NCBI RefSeq assembly: GCF_000004195.4
Contig: NC_030681.2
Location: forward strand, 28,844,982-28,908,981
Length of the DNA stretch: 64,000 bases
Source of the DNA: Xenopus tropicalis
Taxonomy: Eukaryota > Chordata > Amphibia > Anura > Pipidae
Reading direction: 5' to 3'
Positions 11,983-23,466 of the stretch are shown here, one piece after another. The first letter of the stretch is position 1. Each line of letters begins with the position of its first letter. A program made the translations under genes and the position numbers. Under the pieces are notes generated by a model. That model was not told the origin of the DNA. It saw only the letters and a program-made list of their open reading frames with translations, and did not search any database.

Positions 11983-12115
11983 CTATTGGGTTTATTTAAT
12001 ATTGAAATTATTTTGCCAGGCTTAAGGCATGGGGATCCAAATTATGGAATGATCCCTTATCCATAAAACCCCAGGTCCCAAGTATTTTGCATAACAGATC
12101 CTATATCTGTATTCT
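11983..12115. mobile_element. fragment of 'ggtcccatacctgt' MITE
   Basis: The sequence from TTGGGTTTATTTAATATT to AACAGATCCTATATCTGT matches the right half of the MITE at 12250-12902 with many substitutions. It lies next to that younger copy. Confidence 0.7.
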
Positions 12116-12249
12116 GTTTATTCCAATAAAATGGCTCAGGTGGGAAAATACAGGGTTTCTGGTCCCCCTGTTATTGGAATTTCTTTCCTTTTTTAAACAA
12201 TCAGCTTTGCTTTCGTTTCAACATGAAATAAATAGGATTGTTTTATTAT

Positions 12250-12902
12250 TACAGGTATAGGATCCATTAGTCAGAAACCTGTTATCCAGAAAGATCAGAA
12301 TTATGGGAAGGCCATCTGCCATAGACTCTATTTTAATAAAATAATTCAACTTAAAAATATTCTCTGTAATAATAAAACAGTACTTGTACTTGATCCCAAC
12401 TAAGATATAATTACCCCTTATTGGGGGCAGAACAGCCCTATTGGGTTTATTTAATGGTTAAATGATTCCCTTTTCTCTGTAATAATAAAACAGTACCTGT
12501 ACTTGATCCCAACTAAGATATAATTACCCCTTATTGGGGGCAGAACAGCCCTATTGGGTTTATTTAATGGTTAAATGATTCCCTTTTCTCTGTAATAATA
12601 AAACAGTACCTGTACTTGATCCCAACTAAGATATAATTAATCCTTATTGGGGGCAGAACAGCCCTATTGGGTTTATTTAATGGTTAAATGATTCCCTTTT
12701 CTCTGTAATAATAAAACAGTACCTGTACTTGATCCCAACTAAGATATAATTAATCCTTATTGGAGGCAGAACAATCTTAGCTGGTCTTATTCATGTTTAA
12801 ATTATATTTTAGTAGACTTAAGGTATGAAGATCCAAATTATAGACAGGCCCCTTAAAACTCCAAGTCCTGAGCATTCTGGATAACAGGTCCCATACCTGT
12901 AC
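12250..12902. mobile_element. 'acaggtatgggacc' MITE with 113-bp internal array (copy 2)
   Basis: The termini ACAGGTATAGGATCC and GGTCCCATACCTGT are inverted repeats. The internal array (12361-12775) is the reverse complement of the array at 4883-5333. Right-end blocks GAGCATTCTGGATAACAGG match copy 1 and the fragment at 23467-23770. Confidence 0.9.
12361..12775. repeat. 4 x 113-bp tandem repeat (inverse of 4883-5333)
   Basis: The AAAACAGTAC landmark recurs with CAG at 12378, 12491, 12604 and 12717, an exact 113-bp period. The units are almost identical. Confidence 0.95.
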
Positions 12903-13449
12903 AGAGAATAAGGAAATAGTTTTTAAATTGTTGAATTATTTGATTAAAATTGACTCTATGGGAGATGGCTTTCCTGTAATTTGTTGCTTTCTGCATACCC
13001 AGATAACGCATCCCATGCCTTTAATAAATAACACGGTAAAAGGTTAATAGGAAAAGAATATACAGTTTTTCTGATGCTTCTTCAGTCCATGAAAATTGTA
13101 TTAAGAATCACTTTGTTAAGTGAGGCTATCACATATAATATTGCTATTGTAATGTTAATCATGTGATTGTGTGCTATAGCAAGCTTTATGGTTTTGAAGG
13201 TGTTTGTATTTCTGGTAATGAACAGTAATTGGATAACCTGTCAGTCGGCTGAAGGAGAGTGAAATGTGGACGTTGTCACATTCAACATATTTTTTCACCA
13301 TTGAGATATTGTTTCTTTCATTTTGCTGAGTGCATGCAGAATATTTGGGTTTTGTGGGGCCTGCTAGCTGCCTGTGCTGACACATGAAACAGTTGTAGTC
13401 AAATCCTCCAGGTGGTATTAACATCGTTTCCTATCATCACATTACAAAT
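12903..13449. other. unassigned sequence upstream of the exon candidate
   Basis: The first 120 bp (to about 13025) look like a decayed continuation of the same MITE family (GGGAGATGGCTTTCCTGTAA). The rest is unassigned. Confidence 0.45.
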
Positions 13450-13496
13450 CCTTTACTTAACGTTAATTTAAGCCTTTGTTTTCTTTTTGTCTTCAG

Positions 13497-13549
13497 AGCT
13501 GATAAATGGATCCCCTAATGAGTACAACTCAATCAATGGTCTGCTCCCA
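13497..13549 (+). CDS. candidate 53-nt internal exon
   Basis: A strong splice acceptor precedes this segment: a pyrimidine-rich tract ending TTTTTGTCTTCAG (13484-13496), with CTTAACGTTAAT-type branch-point candidates just upstream. It is followed by a donor GTACGT at 13550-13555. One of three frames is open: two bases finish a split codon and 17 codons read LINGSPNEYNSINGLLP. The other two frames stop at once. The codons are not repeat-derived as far as I can tell. I do not recognise the protein. The donor is weak at the last exonic base (A, not G), and no neighbouring exon lies in the window, so this may be a cassette exon of a large gene or chance. Confidence 0.3.
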
Positions 13550-13888
13550 GTACGTCTTATTGATTTTGAAATTGGAAGCCTCCAATGGGGAGAGCTTAGA
13601 TTCATCTTTTAAAAATCTTGGTGGCATTAAAAGACCATCATTTAAAGGGATAGTTTACACTCACAGGATGGATTGATTTTGTTATTTTCAGTTGTTTTTA
13701 TGATTTGCCTAAAAAAAATAGATTTAGAAAGGAATTTATCCCAGCCCAACCACATGGTTCTCGGTACCAGCTCAGTAACCAATTAGTCGCCAATGTAATA
13801 TATAAAGGGACAGATTAATCAAACAATCAATAAACATTCATAGTTTTTCTCACTTCATCTCACCAGTGAGAAATCTGAACATTTTTTG
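13550..13888. other. unassigned sequence with one T2-like end
   Basis: TTTAAAGGGATAGTTTACAC at about 13647-13666 looks like one T2-type terminus. I do not find its inverted partner, so the element is either partial or coincidental. Confidence 0.4.
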
Positions 13889-14800
13889 CATAGTTACGTT
13901 AAGTTGGTTTGAAACAAGACCAAAGTCCATCAAGTTCAACCCTTCCAAGCAAACCTCAGCACACACATAGAGCTATACTGACCTATCTATACACTCACAT
14001 ACCTCAACCATTTATACCAGCATCAATACTAACTGTAGATTTTAGTATCATAATAGCCTTGGATACTATGATTGTTCAAGAACTCATCCAGGCCCCTCTT
14101 ATAGGCATTAACAGAATCTGCCATTACGACATCACTAGGAAGGGCATTCCCCAACCTCACTGCCCTCACCGTGAAAACCCTCCTTCAGTGCTTCAAATCA
14201 AGGTTCTTTAGTCTAAAGGGGTGACATCTGGTGTGCTGATTCTCTTTATGGGAAAAAAGAACACCCCCTATCTGCCAATAAACCCTTCTAATTTACTTAT
14301 ATCCCCTCGTCTATGCCTTTTTGCCAAAGAAAACAACCCCAACCTTGACAGTCTAACCTCATGGTTTAAATCTTCCATCCCCTTTACAAGCTCTCCAGCT
14401 CATTAATATCCTTCTTAAGGACTGGAGCCCAAAACTGCACTGCATACTCAAGGTGAGGCCTTACCAGGGACCTATAAAGAGGCAACATTATGTTCTCATC
14501 CCTTGAGTCAATGCCCTTTTTTATACAAGACAGCACTTTATTTGCTTTGGTAGCTACAGAATAACACTGCCTGGAATTAGACAACTTGTTATCCCCAAAA
14601 ATCCCCAGACCCTTCTCAATTAGGGATCCCCCCAACACACTACCATTTAGTGTATAACTTACATTTATATTATTTATACCAACGTGTACTTCGCAATTTT
14701 TAACACTGAACCTCATTTTCCATTTTGCTGTCCAGATGTCCAATCTTGTCAAATCCCTAATATCTCTGATCTTGTGTTGTGAGATGATCCCAGTAGACCT
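13889..14800 (-). mobile_element. 5'-truncated LINE fragment (minus strand)
   Basis: Read on the minus strand, the segment encodes the C-terminal part of a non-LTR reverse transcriptase (14752 to 14384), then about 480 bp of decayed downstream coding and 3' sequence. It ends in the frog LINE tail TTGAACTTGATGGACTTTGG and AACCAACTTAACG. The 3' tail is present and the 5' part is missing, as expected from incomplete reverse transcription. Related pieces lie at 14821-14965, 46473-46610 and, on the plus strand, 48932-49042. Confidence 0.85.
14384..14752 (-). pseudogene. LINE reverse transcriptase C-terminus, degraded
   Basis: The 122-codon frame carries the order KWKMRFSVKNCEV, YTLNGS, EKGLGIFGDNKL, KANKVLSCIKKGI and LPLYRSLVRPHLEYAVQFW. 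This is the thumb/C-terminal region of CR1/jockey-like non-LTR reverse transcriptases. The catalytic YADD region is not included, and the frame breaks after KKDINELESL where the family normally continues. It is a dead fragment, not a host gene. Confidence 0.85.
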
Positions 14801-14820
14801 TACGGTACCAGGGGGCCTTG

Positions 14821-14965
14821 GATTTTATGCTTGTTGAAGAAGCCATCAAAGCCATTCTTAAAGACATAAATAAAATCTGCCATCACAACATCATCTCCCG
14901 GAAGGGCATTCCTCAACCTCACTGCGATGGCACTGTGAAGATTTTTAAAGGGGTGGCCTCTGGGG
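14821..14965 (-). mobile_element. second LINE fragment
   Basis: The GAAGGGCATTCCTCAACCTC region and upstream AAATCTGCCATCACAACATC match 14040-14215 of the neighbouring LINE fragment in the same orientation. It could be a separate insertion or a local rearrangement. Confidence 0.65.
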
Positions 14966-16106
14966 CTGGGAAAAAAATGGGAAATGGGATTGGTGAAGGA
15001 AAGGGAGGATTAGAGTAACTTGAAACTATACCATTGCCATTATGGTCACGTTAAAGCCCCAAGGAATGCTGAATGGCAAATCCATATGGGACAATATATG
15101 TAGGATATCAGTGCAACCGTTATGGAAACCATATCAAATGTGACTTGTTATTTCTTTTTCCTACACATTGATCGGAAGAAAGCATGGAATCAGACTATTC
15201 ACAGTCCCCCACCCCCAACACACACTAAATAAACACCCCCTGCCTGTTACAGTCTTGTCTGGTCTCAAAGTCAAAACTTTGTGCTTCCAACCTTGTTGCT
15301 TCACTTTGCCATGGATTCAGGTTACAGCTCTCTGCATACACAATGCCTATTTGCTGCTCTGCAGAGTCCAGCTGTTTAGCTGGAACCACAAAGCTGACCG
15401 CTGTTATTCCAGGTGCTGCTCATCATTAGATATTTTCCGACAACTTTCCTGCCTTTTTATATCCACATTTGCCTGTGCTTCCTGGCCCAAGTGTAGAGTT
15501 TGCCTCGCTGGTCTCTTGGGTTCCCAGTTCCTGTTGTTTCTGTATTCCAGTCTTTTCCTGAACCTTGCTTGATGAGTTCATGTATCCTGTCTTGTCCTTT
15601 GTTCATGTATTTCATTTGGGTCGTGTCCTGACCCATTCTGCTCTTGCTTGCAGTTCAGCTCCAGGCTGTTCTTTTAAAGCTCATCATTAAAGCTTACCTA
15701 GCTCTGTACCTACTGCGTGTCTGTGCTTTCCTCTCATTTGAGTTCTGTTCCTATTAGTTAGTTATTCTAGCCATTTATATATTTTTTGAACTCCTTCTGT
15801 CTGGTGTAAACCATCCCTGCCTGATTTCCTTGTAATTTCATTGACGTTTAACTATCTGCACTCATGAGACCTGTAGGGGTAAAGTCAGATTGCTTTTGGC
15901 TCTTATGTATAGTTTGAGTAGAATGATAAGTTTGTGTTCATGTTTTCTTCCCTCTGTATCTTAAGGAGCAATGTAACAAAGGCAATGCTCAAGCAACCTA
16001 TACCAACCAATCAAGAGGTAGCATTTACTGAACAATTGATTTGTTGCTATCTGTTTCCATAAAAGTTGTGAAAAGTTGTGAAAGCAGAGTCAAAAAGCAG
16101 TAACAC
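14966..16106. other. unassigned sequence, possible LTR-derived block at 15390-15740
   Basis: About 15390-15740 is rich in CCTG/TTGTC words (TTCCCAGTTCCTGTTG, TTCATGTATCCTGTCTTG) in a style I associate with frog Ty3/gypsy-type LTRs. I cannot define termini. The 134-codon open frame there has low-complexity C/S/L composition and no domain. Confidence 0.3.
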
Positions 16107-16109
16107 TAA

Positions 16110-16296
16110 GGGGCAAATGTATTATGCTGTGTAAAATGAAATTTGGCAACAAAAATGTTGTAAAAAGCTGTGTAAAATTAATGGAGAAGTTCACCACCCG
16201 AACACCTGATTTGACGCCGTTTTTTTACACGGCAAAGCCTGCCAATGTGCGCCGAATTTTGTTGCCGTTTTTTACACAACATAATAAATCTGCCCC
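16110..16296. mobile_element. foldback MITE with TAA duplication
   Basis: GGGGCAAATGTATTATGC and ATAATAAATCTGCCCC are inverted ends, flanked by TAA at 16107-16109 and 16297-16299. The inner arms continue as TGTGTAAAA/TTTTACACA. It shares the second TAA with the next element. Confidence 0.8.
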
Positions 16297-16299
16297 TAA

Positions 16300-16773
16300 G
16301 AGGTATATTTATCATGGTATGTAAAAAGTTCTGTGAAGCATTACTGGTGATGTTGCCCAGGGCAACCAATCAGCAATTAGATTTCAACAGTTAGAAAACC
16401 AAAGCAAAGCATCTGATTGGCTGCTATGAGCAACATCACCAGTAATGTTTTACTCCACTTTTTACACGTCATGATAAATATACCCCAAAGAAAACCAAAG
16501 CAAAGCATCTGATTGGCTGCTATGAGCAACATCACCAGTAATGTTTCACTCCACTTTTTACACATCATGATAAATATACCCCAAAGAAAACCAAAACAAA
16601 GTGTCTGATTGGCTGCTATGAGCAACATCACCAGTAATGTTTTACTCCACTTTTTACACATCATGATAAATATACCCCAAAGAAAACCAAAACAAAGTGT
16701 CTGATTGGCTGCTATGAGCAACATCACCAGTAATGTTTCACTCCACTTTTTACACAGCATGATAAATCTACCC
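16300..16773. mobile_element. MITE with four-fold amplified right arm
   Basis: The left arm (GAGGTATATTTATCATGG...GTGATGTTGCCC, 16300-16360) occurs once. Its complementary right arm occurs four times in tandem with a 96-bp period. The last copy ends GATAAATCTACCC beside TTA. A 141-codon minus-strand frame with internal repeats is produced because 96 is a multiple of three; it is not a protein family. Confidence 0.85.
16394..16773. repeat. 4 x 96-bp tandem repeat, each with an inverted CCAAT box
   Basis: GAAAACCAAA starts at 16394, 16490, 16586 and 16682, exactly 96 bp apart. Each unit contains CTGATTGGCT, that is AGCCAATCAG on the minus strand, an NF-Y-type CCAAT site (ATTGG at 16416, 16512, 16608, 16704). 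A plus-strand CCAAT at 16366 sits in the left arm. Confidence 0.9.
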
Positions 16774-19700
16774 TTAATAAAGGGATTCTGGTTACCAAAC
16801 ATGTTGTCTGTTTACCCAGTAAAGGGTCATTGTTAAAATATTACTGGTTTTTGACTCTTCTTTAACAACTTTTGACTTTTTTAGTATTATAGTGTCTACA
16901 TGGTGGTGTTTAGTAATTGCATGAGCTTATAAATCAAGGCTGCCTAACTGGAGGCCTCTGGTCTTTTTAGGGCCCCCAGTCTGCTTAAGACTTCACTGTA
17001 TGACCTTCCAAACATTTAGTACATCAAGGCTTTTAGGTCTTCTTCTGAACCCAGTACTGCCATAGAGTAGCCTTGTTCAGTAATGAGGCCTTGAACCCAT
17101 GTTGGTCTCTGAACTATGGGCATACTAAGGGCTATTGTGATTTTTGATCACCACAGTGCTCTTAGGGAAAACAGTGCAGGCTCATGTAGTAGGAAGCGGT
17201 GAATGATGGCAACTTTTTGTCTGATCCATCTAAGGATACACATACTGACACCTTCCATTGCTTTGTTACTTAAACAGTGTTATGGATTACAAAAGGTATG
17301 TGCTTTAATGGCAGGCTTTAAGGTACTTATAAGCCCGCAATAACAAATAATTCTGGTTACTACAAATATAATGTGGGTACTAAGATGAATAGCGAACTAC
17401 TTGCAATTTACTATAGACCTCAATGCAAAACTCAGTTACAGGTAAATCTTTTTAATGCACTTCTGTGTTCATTATATGTGATTTTTACTGGCGATAAGTG
17501 CTTGTGTAATAATGTTACAGTACAGGGAGATGATCTATTCACATACTGCAGTGAATTTTACTTACTAAAATGAGCGTTTAGAAAGCGGGAATACAATTCA
17601 AAGTAATTTCATTTATTCTACAGGCTGACACATTTAGATTGCACTAAATATTTATGGGAATGTTAATTCAAAAGTATTGTGTTCCATTATGAATCCTTTT
17701 ATTCCTTATCATGAAGCAGCTCTTCAGATACGGGGCAAGGTATACGGTTTATATTTACATTAAGGTTACAAAAAATTGCTTCAGGTTTACCCTTTCCAAA
17801 ATTTCTATGAGCTTCCAAGCCACCAAAAAATATATTTTTTTTCTATCACATATAAAGCTAAAATTCTCTAGTGATATTTATTTCTGGGGCTGGTTTGGAC
17901 TATTCATATGGTCTGGCATTTATTTATTTATGTTTGCTGGATTCAGTGGACCTATTATCTTTTATTTATATATTATAAATATTTATTTAATATATATTTA
18001 TTATTATTTTTTATATGTTTATAGTTCCAAGAGGTTACCCAGGGCATTATTTGGCATTCACATCAGTTCCTGCCACCAAAGCTTACAATCTAAGTGCATG
18101 TAAAGTTGGTACCCAGACTGTCTCCCTTCCTCTGGAGCCAGTGTCGGCCTTTGCTGAGAATTTTAGTAGTATGTTGAACCAAAACCAACTGTATTGCGGG
18201 CTTCTCACAAGGCAGAGTAGGGCAGACTGGAGGAAACCAGGAAACGTAAAGTTTCACAAGTATTTCACACAGAGTATTTTCCTTGAAGCCTCCAGGACAT
18301 TACAATGCCCAAGCGTCACATGGCGCACATTTTCTGAAGTGTCCAGGACCCCTGTCTCTCTTTAAAGCACCCAAGCTTCTCCTGAACTGTCTCTCTACAG
18401 CTCCACTACAGGGCCAATACCCTAATCCTCCACATTCACAATTGTTGTCTGCGTACAATCATCCCTGGGGCTATACCCCATATACTAACTCCTCGTGGGG
18501 GCTCAAGCTGTCCTTGCTAGCTGTCCTGTCTGATCCTCACTCCTAAAGCAACTACTTGCTCCAAATGCACTGTCTAGCTTAGCTAGACACCTCTGTTGGT
18601 GTTATCCAGCCAAAAGAGAGCATGCCTCAGCACTGTTTCATATAGGCTCTGCAGGTGGACATGTCGACACCTGGTATCTGGTTCTGCACATTGGTAACTA
18701 TTTGCACATATAAAATAACCTATTTTACCTCCTTAAATTCACTACTTGTACAATCGTGTGTTTTACTTTATGTATTAAAGACAATTATATGGATTTTTCT
18801 CATTCTAAGGCATGTGTGGTGCAATTTGCAATTGGTCTTCATTTTCTTTTATGTGTGGTTTGTTAATTATTTAGCATTTTGTTCAGCAACGCTCCAGTTT
18901 GAAATATCTGTTGCTTGGGTCCAGTGTACCCTTACTTAAACATGAGGGGAATAAGGACCCGAATAGAAAGATAAGTGATAAAACATAACAATAACATTAA
19001 ATTGTAGCCATTTGAAAGCCAGAAAGAATCAGAAGAAGACCAGTTGCTAAGAATTGCAACACTAAACCACCTGTTGAATACTGCACTCTGTGTCTAGAGC
19101 TGGATAGGGACCCCATTGTGGCCTACATCTTCTACTGCCTGACTTGCGTGGCTGAGTAACACACAAGCCAGGGGATGAGTAGGGGGGCTGCCTACTGTAT
19201 ATGTCACCCCCAACCAATACAGAACTGACTAATGTAGGGAGCGTTGTATTTGTAGGGGTAGCCGCAGGTCCTCGTGCTGTGAAATTGACTGCAGCAATTC
19301 CGAATGACCCCTTAAGTGAGTCGGATATTTCAAATAATGTAAGAAGAGCACGGCTGCACATTTGCTTGCTATTAAAAGGTATTACTGTCTTTTGCTTTAT
19401 CATTAACATAGCATTCTGCAGCTGTAGAAATTATAATGTTTGGTATTTAGAGAGGCCAGAAGAGTTCTCTAATGTATTTTTTATGTTCTAATGTTAATGC
19501 TGTTTAAAAGAAAAGGTGCAGAAGGCCATCTGATGAGTACTTGGAATTCTGTGAGTTCTTTAGTAAACGAAAACATTCCATAAAATATCATTTCATAATA
19601 AATAACATTATTATGTAGCAAATGTAAAAGACAATTACTACACATGCCGTGAACCGCTAACCTTTTGGTCCAGATATAGAAATGCTACTCTTTTACTCTG

Positions 19701-20160
19701 TTTAAAGCAATTTTCCTGAAAGCTATCAACTACCAGAAACTCATCTGTCGTCTTGCAGTCATGTTCTTAAAACATAATGGTGTTGTATCGTTTTCTTTTT
19801 TATTGGTTTGTTGTAGAGCTCCGTCGGTACTAAACTTATTCTATTGTGACCATCAATGTCTTATCTATAGCGCAGGTCTAGCATGGTGGTACGGTTCCCT
19901 TGTTCTAGGCTTGTTAAAGAAAAATGACATTAGCAATTGGCCCAACTACAACTGAAATCTGCACTCTGCTCATATGGAGAAAATATTAAATGTAATAATT
20001 ATTGCACTATTTCATAATATTTTATACATACACCTAACTCAATATAGTTAAAAAAAATAAATTGGTAAAAATGTCAAGGTACTGAGTAAAGTGATTTCAA
20101 GTAGTTGTGACATGTTCGGTATATTTCAGTATGGGACAGTAGAACTCTTATACAATAGTT
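16774..20160. other. unassigned sequence
   Basis: 3.4 kb without a supported gene. There are AT-rich simple stretches near 17930-18010. About 18380-18660 is a C-rich block that may be LTR-derived, with no termini visible. The open frames at 17711-18103, 18015-18365 and 19062-19409 show no domain, signal peptide or splice context that I trust. Confidence 0.45.
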
Positions 20161-20401
20161 AGGGCTGCTGCCCTGTAGAGCTGGGGTTCTAGATTGAATT
20201 ACAGCTATAATGCTATCTGCAAGGAGTTTGTATGTTCTCCTTGTGCTTGGGTAGGTTTCCTCTGGGGTCCACAGTTTTCTCCCACAATCCAATAACATAC
20301 GGCAAAGTTAATTGGCTCCTGTTTAAAATTGGCCTTTGTGAATGTTGTTTAACCTTTGTAAAGAGCTGTGTAACATGTCGGCACTATATAAATAAATAAT
20401 A
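20161..20401 (+). mobile_element. SINE-like repeat ending in TATATAAATAAATAATAATAA
   Basis: The order GGGTTCTAGATTGAATTACAG, GGAGTTTGTATGTTCTCC, GGTTTCCTC, AATTGGCTCC and CACTATATAAATAAAT matches a very common frog retroposon with a short tandem 3' tail. A 37195-37370 segment repeats the AATTGGCTCC to TATAAAGTGCTGTG part, and 23560-23720 contains the complementary GCGCCAACATATTCCGCAGC motif. Confidence 0.75.
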
Positions 20402-21330
20402 ATAAAAAGAAATTATCTTAGATGTTGATAGTGTTTTGGAGGAAAGCTCAGAGCTTAGTATTTTATCATATTAATGCTCCCACCAGCTATTAGATGTCAT
20501 TGGTTAATACCCAAACAGGGATGGTTTGAGGACTAGATTTTAGGGTTTTTTTATAGCTGGTCTAAGAACCCCTTGCACTCCATAGAATCAATAAACCGCT
20601 TTCATGCCAGCTGACTGCAGGGCAGGTTACAAAGTGTGAAAAATATGTCAACTTGCACTTGTTTTTTGCACTTTGACCCCTATTCTGGCATCAATAAATG
20701 AGCTCTCTGGTTGCACCAAAGTTTGTTAAGAAACATTTTCAAATCATTGTTAATATTTCCCAAAATTGTAAGATAATATCCCAATACCCCTATTATATTC
20801 CCCCATCATAATTCTGTATGTGATAATATATTGCTCACTATTATGTCTGGTGGCTGGTTGGCTTGTGGTTGTTAAAAATATTAAAGGGCATATTTATTAA
20901 ATCCAGACGAACAGAAAGATTGGTTAGAATGTGTTCAACTAAGAACATGCATTTTCGGTGGGTGTCAGTATTCAGAGTATGAAGATTATTGGCACATGGA
21001 ACATTTTATCCATCGTTGCTAACTGGCAGAAAACAATGGTGGCCAAAATACTTCTGTCCATCTTCACTCCTGATGCACATGGAGCACAAGCAGACCTTGC
21101 TTCCAAAATCATCAACTGCCTCTGTGTGTGTGTCAGCAATCACCACTATGGTATATATATGATAAATTGGTCCCTAATTTAATTGCATGCTGTATATTAA
21201 CATCTCATACCACACACTTAAGTCATTGCTTAATTTATTGAAATTAACAGTTGTCTAGATGATATTTTACAGGCTAATAATGTGTCCCTGTTCTTAACCT
21301 TTGTGCTTATATTACCAACAGAGAAGGACA
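20402..21330. other. unassigned sequence
   Basis: No gene recognised. A partial MITE-like end (AAAGGGCATATTTATTAAAT) lies near 20883-20902. Confidence 0.45.
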
Positions 21331-22036
21331 TTAATTGGAAACTATACCCCCAGAATGAATACCTAAGCAACAGACAGTTTATATCATGTTAAGTGACCCA
21401 TTAAAGAATTTTGCCAAACTGGAATATATATATATATATATCCATAAATATTGTCCTTTTACATTTTTTTTTTTTTGTGATGGTCTGTGTGCTCCCTCAG
21501 AGATCAGCTGACAGAAAATAATGCAGCTCTAACTGTAACAGGAAGTAGTGTGGGAGTAAAGGACCGAACTTTGTCCATTAATTGGTTGAATGGACATAAC
21601 ATTTATGTGTGCCCAGGGTCGGACTGGGGAGTGAAGGGCCCACCGGGGCTGCCGCCTCAGGGGCCCTGAACCCCCAAGGCACCTCCTTCTGCCATGCACC
21701 CCTAACCCCCCCCCGCAAGGGCCCCTGTCCGACGTCCTCCCCTGAATGCGTGTATATGAAATGCATCAGGAGAGGACATCGGAGGCCAGAGGAAGCAGCA
21801 ATAGGGACGGGTCTGGGCCCAGTCCGACCCTGTGTGTGCCCTTTGTCTGTTTGTGTGCAACGTGAATTGTATGGTTGAGGAGGGTGGCCTTTAGTACTTA
21901 AAAAGGCAGTTTTCTATTAATGATTAACCAATGGCACATACTACTAAAAGTATATTTTTATGAAAACAGTTTATGTAGATGAATCAGGGTTTTACATATG
22001 AGCTGTTTTATGCAATGTATTTTTATAGAGACCTTA
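21331..22036 (+). mobile_element. T2-type MITE interrupted by a hAT MITE
   Basis: Starts with TTAA (21331) and GAAACTATACCCCCAGAATG, and runs through GATCAGCTGACAG, GGAAGTAGTGTGGGAG and GGCACATACTACTAAAAG. It is the same family as 10251-10625 but more complete. The far end decays near 22036. A 219-bp element splits it at 21614. Confidence 0.85.
21614..21832. mobile_element. hAT MITE nested in the T2 MITE
   Basis: CAGGGTCGGACTGG and CCAGTCCGACCCTG are perfect 14-bp inverted ends. The flanking TGTGTGCC (21606-21613 and 21833-21840) is a perfect 8-bp target duplication, diagnostic of hAT-type insertion. The interior is GC-rich. A decayed relative begins at about 40749. Confidence 0.95.
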
Positions 22037-23466
22037 TAAGAGATACAACTTTAAATGAAACATGGTGCAAAAAGCGATATTTTTTTAACCAACTTAGATA
22101 ATGCAGGATAATGAATCATAATTTACATTTGTTGTCATAAAACAGTAACTGGATACAAGCTGATTTTGTTCTTCAGATTTTGTTTCTGAAATAATTATTT
22201 ATGTGAGAATTGCAATACAATCCACCTTACCCGTGCATTTCTTTCCTCTTCTACACAAGACACTTGGGTGGTAGATGAACATGAGGGCCTGTCGACACAT
22301 AACACTTTTTTTTGACAATTCTTTCAAATGAAAAAAAGTTTCACACATGCAATTCATTCCTTTCAAAAGGATTGGCGGAATCTGAGAAAATCCATCAGGG
22401 TTGGTGTGTAGACGCGACTGACTGTTAGATTAAATGTATTAGATATCAGAGCTTTAGTACCAGGAACTTTCCTCGTGTAATTGCAAAGACCTTACTCCTA
22501 AGGTTACGTCTGGTTTGGGACTCAGATAGAGTCCTGTTTGTTGATCCGTTCAGAACAAGAAGCCATTAAGTGAAGGGGTCAAGGGGTTAATGGAAGAAAT
22601 ATTTCTCTCTGCCATTATCTTACAGTATTCTCCTTGAAGCTTTAGTATGATAACAGTTTTTTTTATACTCCGATAAGCACATTGTCATGGATGTTAAAAC
22701 TAGGTAACCTATTTTAAAGTTTAACAAAAAAAATCCATAAGAAGGTCTCTTGTTTCAGTCATATAGTTTGTTGAAGTGACAAGAGTTTAAAAAAAAAAAA
22801 ACAGGGTGGGAATAAACAAGGCAACAGTGATTTAGCAGGCCACTTTATCAGGCGCGTAGTGCAGTATCAATGTTAATGGACTCATGCGACCATATATGTG
22901 AAAGAGATTAGCTGTTGGTGGTCCAGATACAGTATCTACTTTAGTTCAGTCATGGTCTATGTGTAATGTTCAGACTGAGAATGACTTTTAATGTATGTAC
23001 CAGTTGAACATTAACTGGTAGGGCAACTAATTGCTTTTAGCGTCTTAGGTTGTTACTATATTCATCAAAAGGGGCTTTCTTGGCCTGTCTGCTGCTGTCT
23101 AGGACATGTCCCCCTCTTCTGTGAGAAGCAAGTCAAAGTTCTGGGTGGGGTATCCATGTCACTGGAGGCATTCCTGCCTTGGAAAACCACTAGGAAAAGG
23201 GCTTCACTAAACAAAAGCTATTACCATGACAAAGCAAACATTGTTGGGTAAGAGAAGGAAAACGCCTACCATTATGATGTCTTGTGACAATTTTTTAGTT
23301 ATGAAAATATGTTCTTGCTAAATAGTTTAGTCAAAAGGTCTGGATTAAGCAATTCCCCTTAGTGTACCAGACGTTTAGCATTTTGCAGCTTTTGTTTATC
23401 CCTGTCCCAAGTTGATTTTTCACATGAAAACTTATATCTGACTTTAACTGAAGTTTCAGTTTAATG
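22037..23466. other. unassigned sequence
   Basis: No gene recognised. A run of 13 A is at 22789-22801. Near 22301-22430, a GACAATTCTTTCAAATG block with flanking T8/A7 looks repeat-like but I cannot assign it. Confidence 0.45.

Noticed and set aside
15168..15572. 134-codon plus-strand frame as a gene
   Set aside because: Composition is low-complexity, no domain is seen, and the block looks like LTR-derived sequence.
16377..16802. 141-codon frame with four repeats of a hydrophobic segment resembling a multi-pass membrane protein
   Set aside because: The repeats equal the 96-bp DNA unit (32 codons) of a MITE arm; no start context or homologue.
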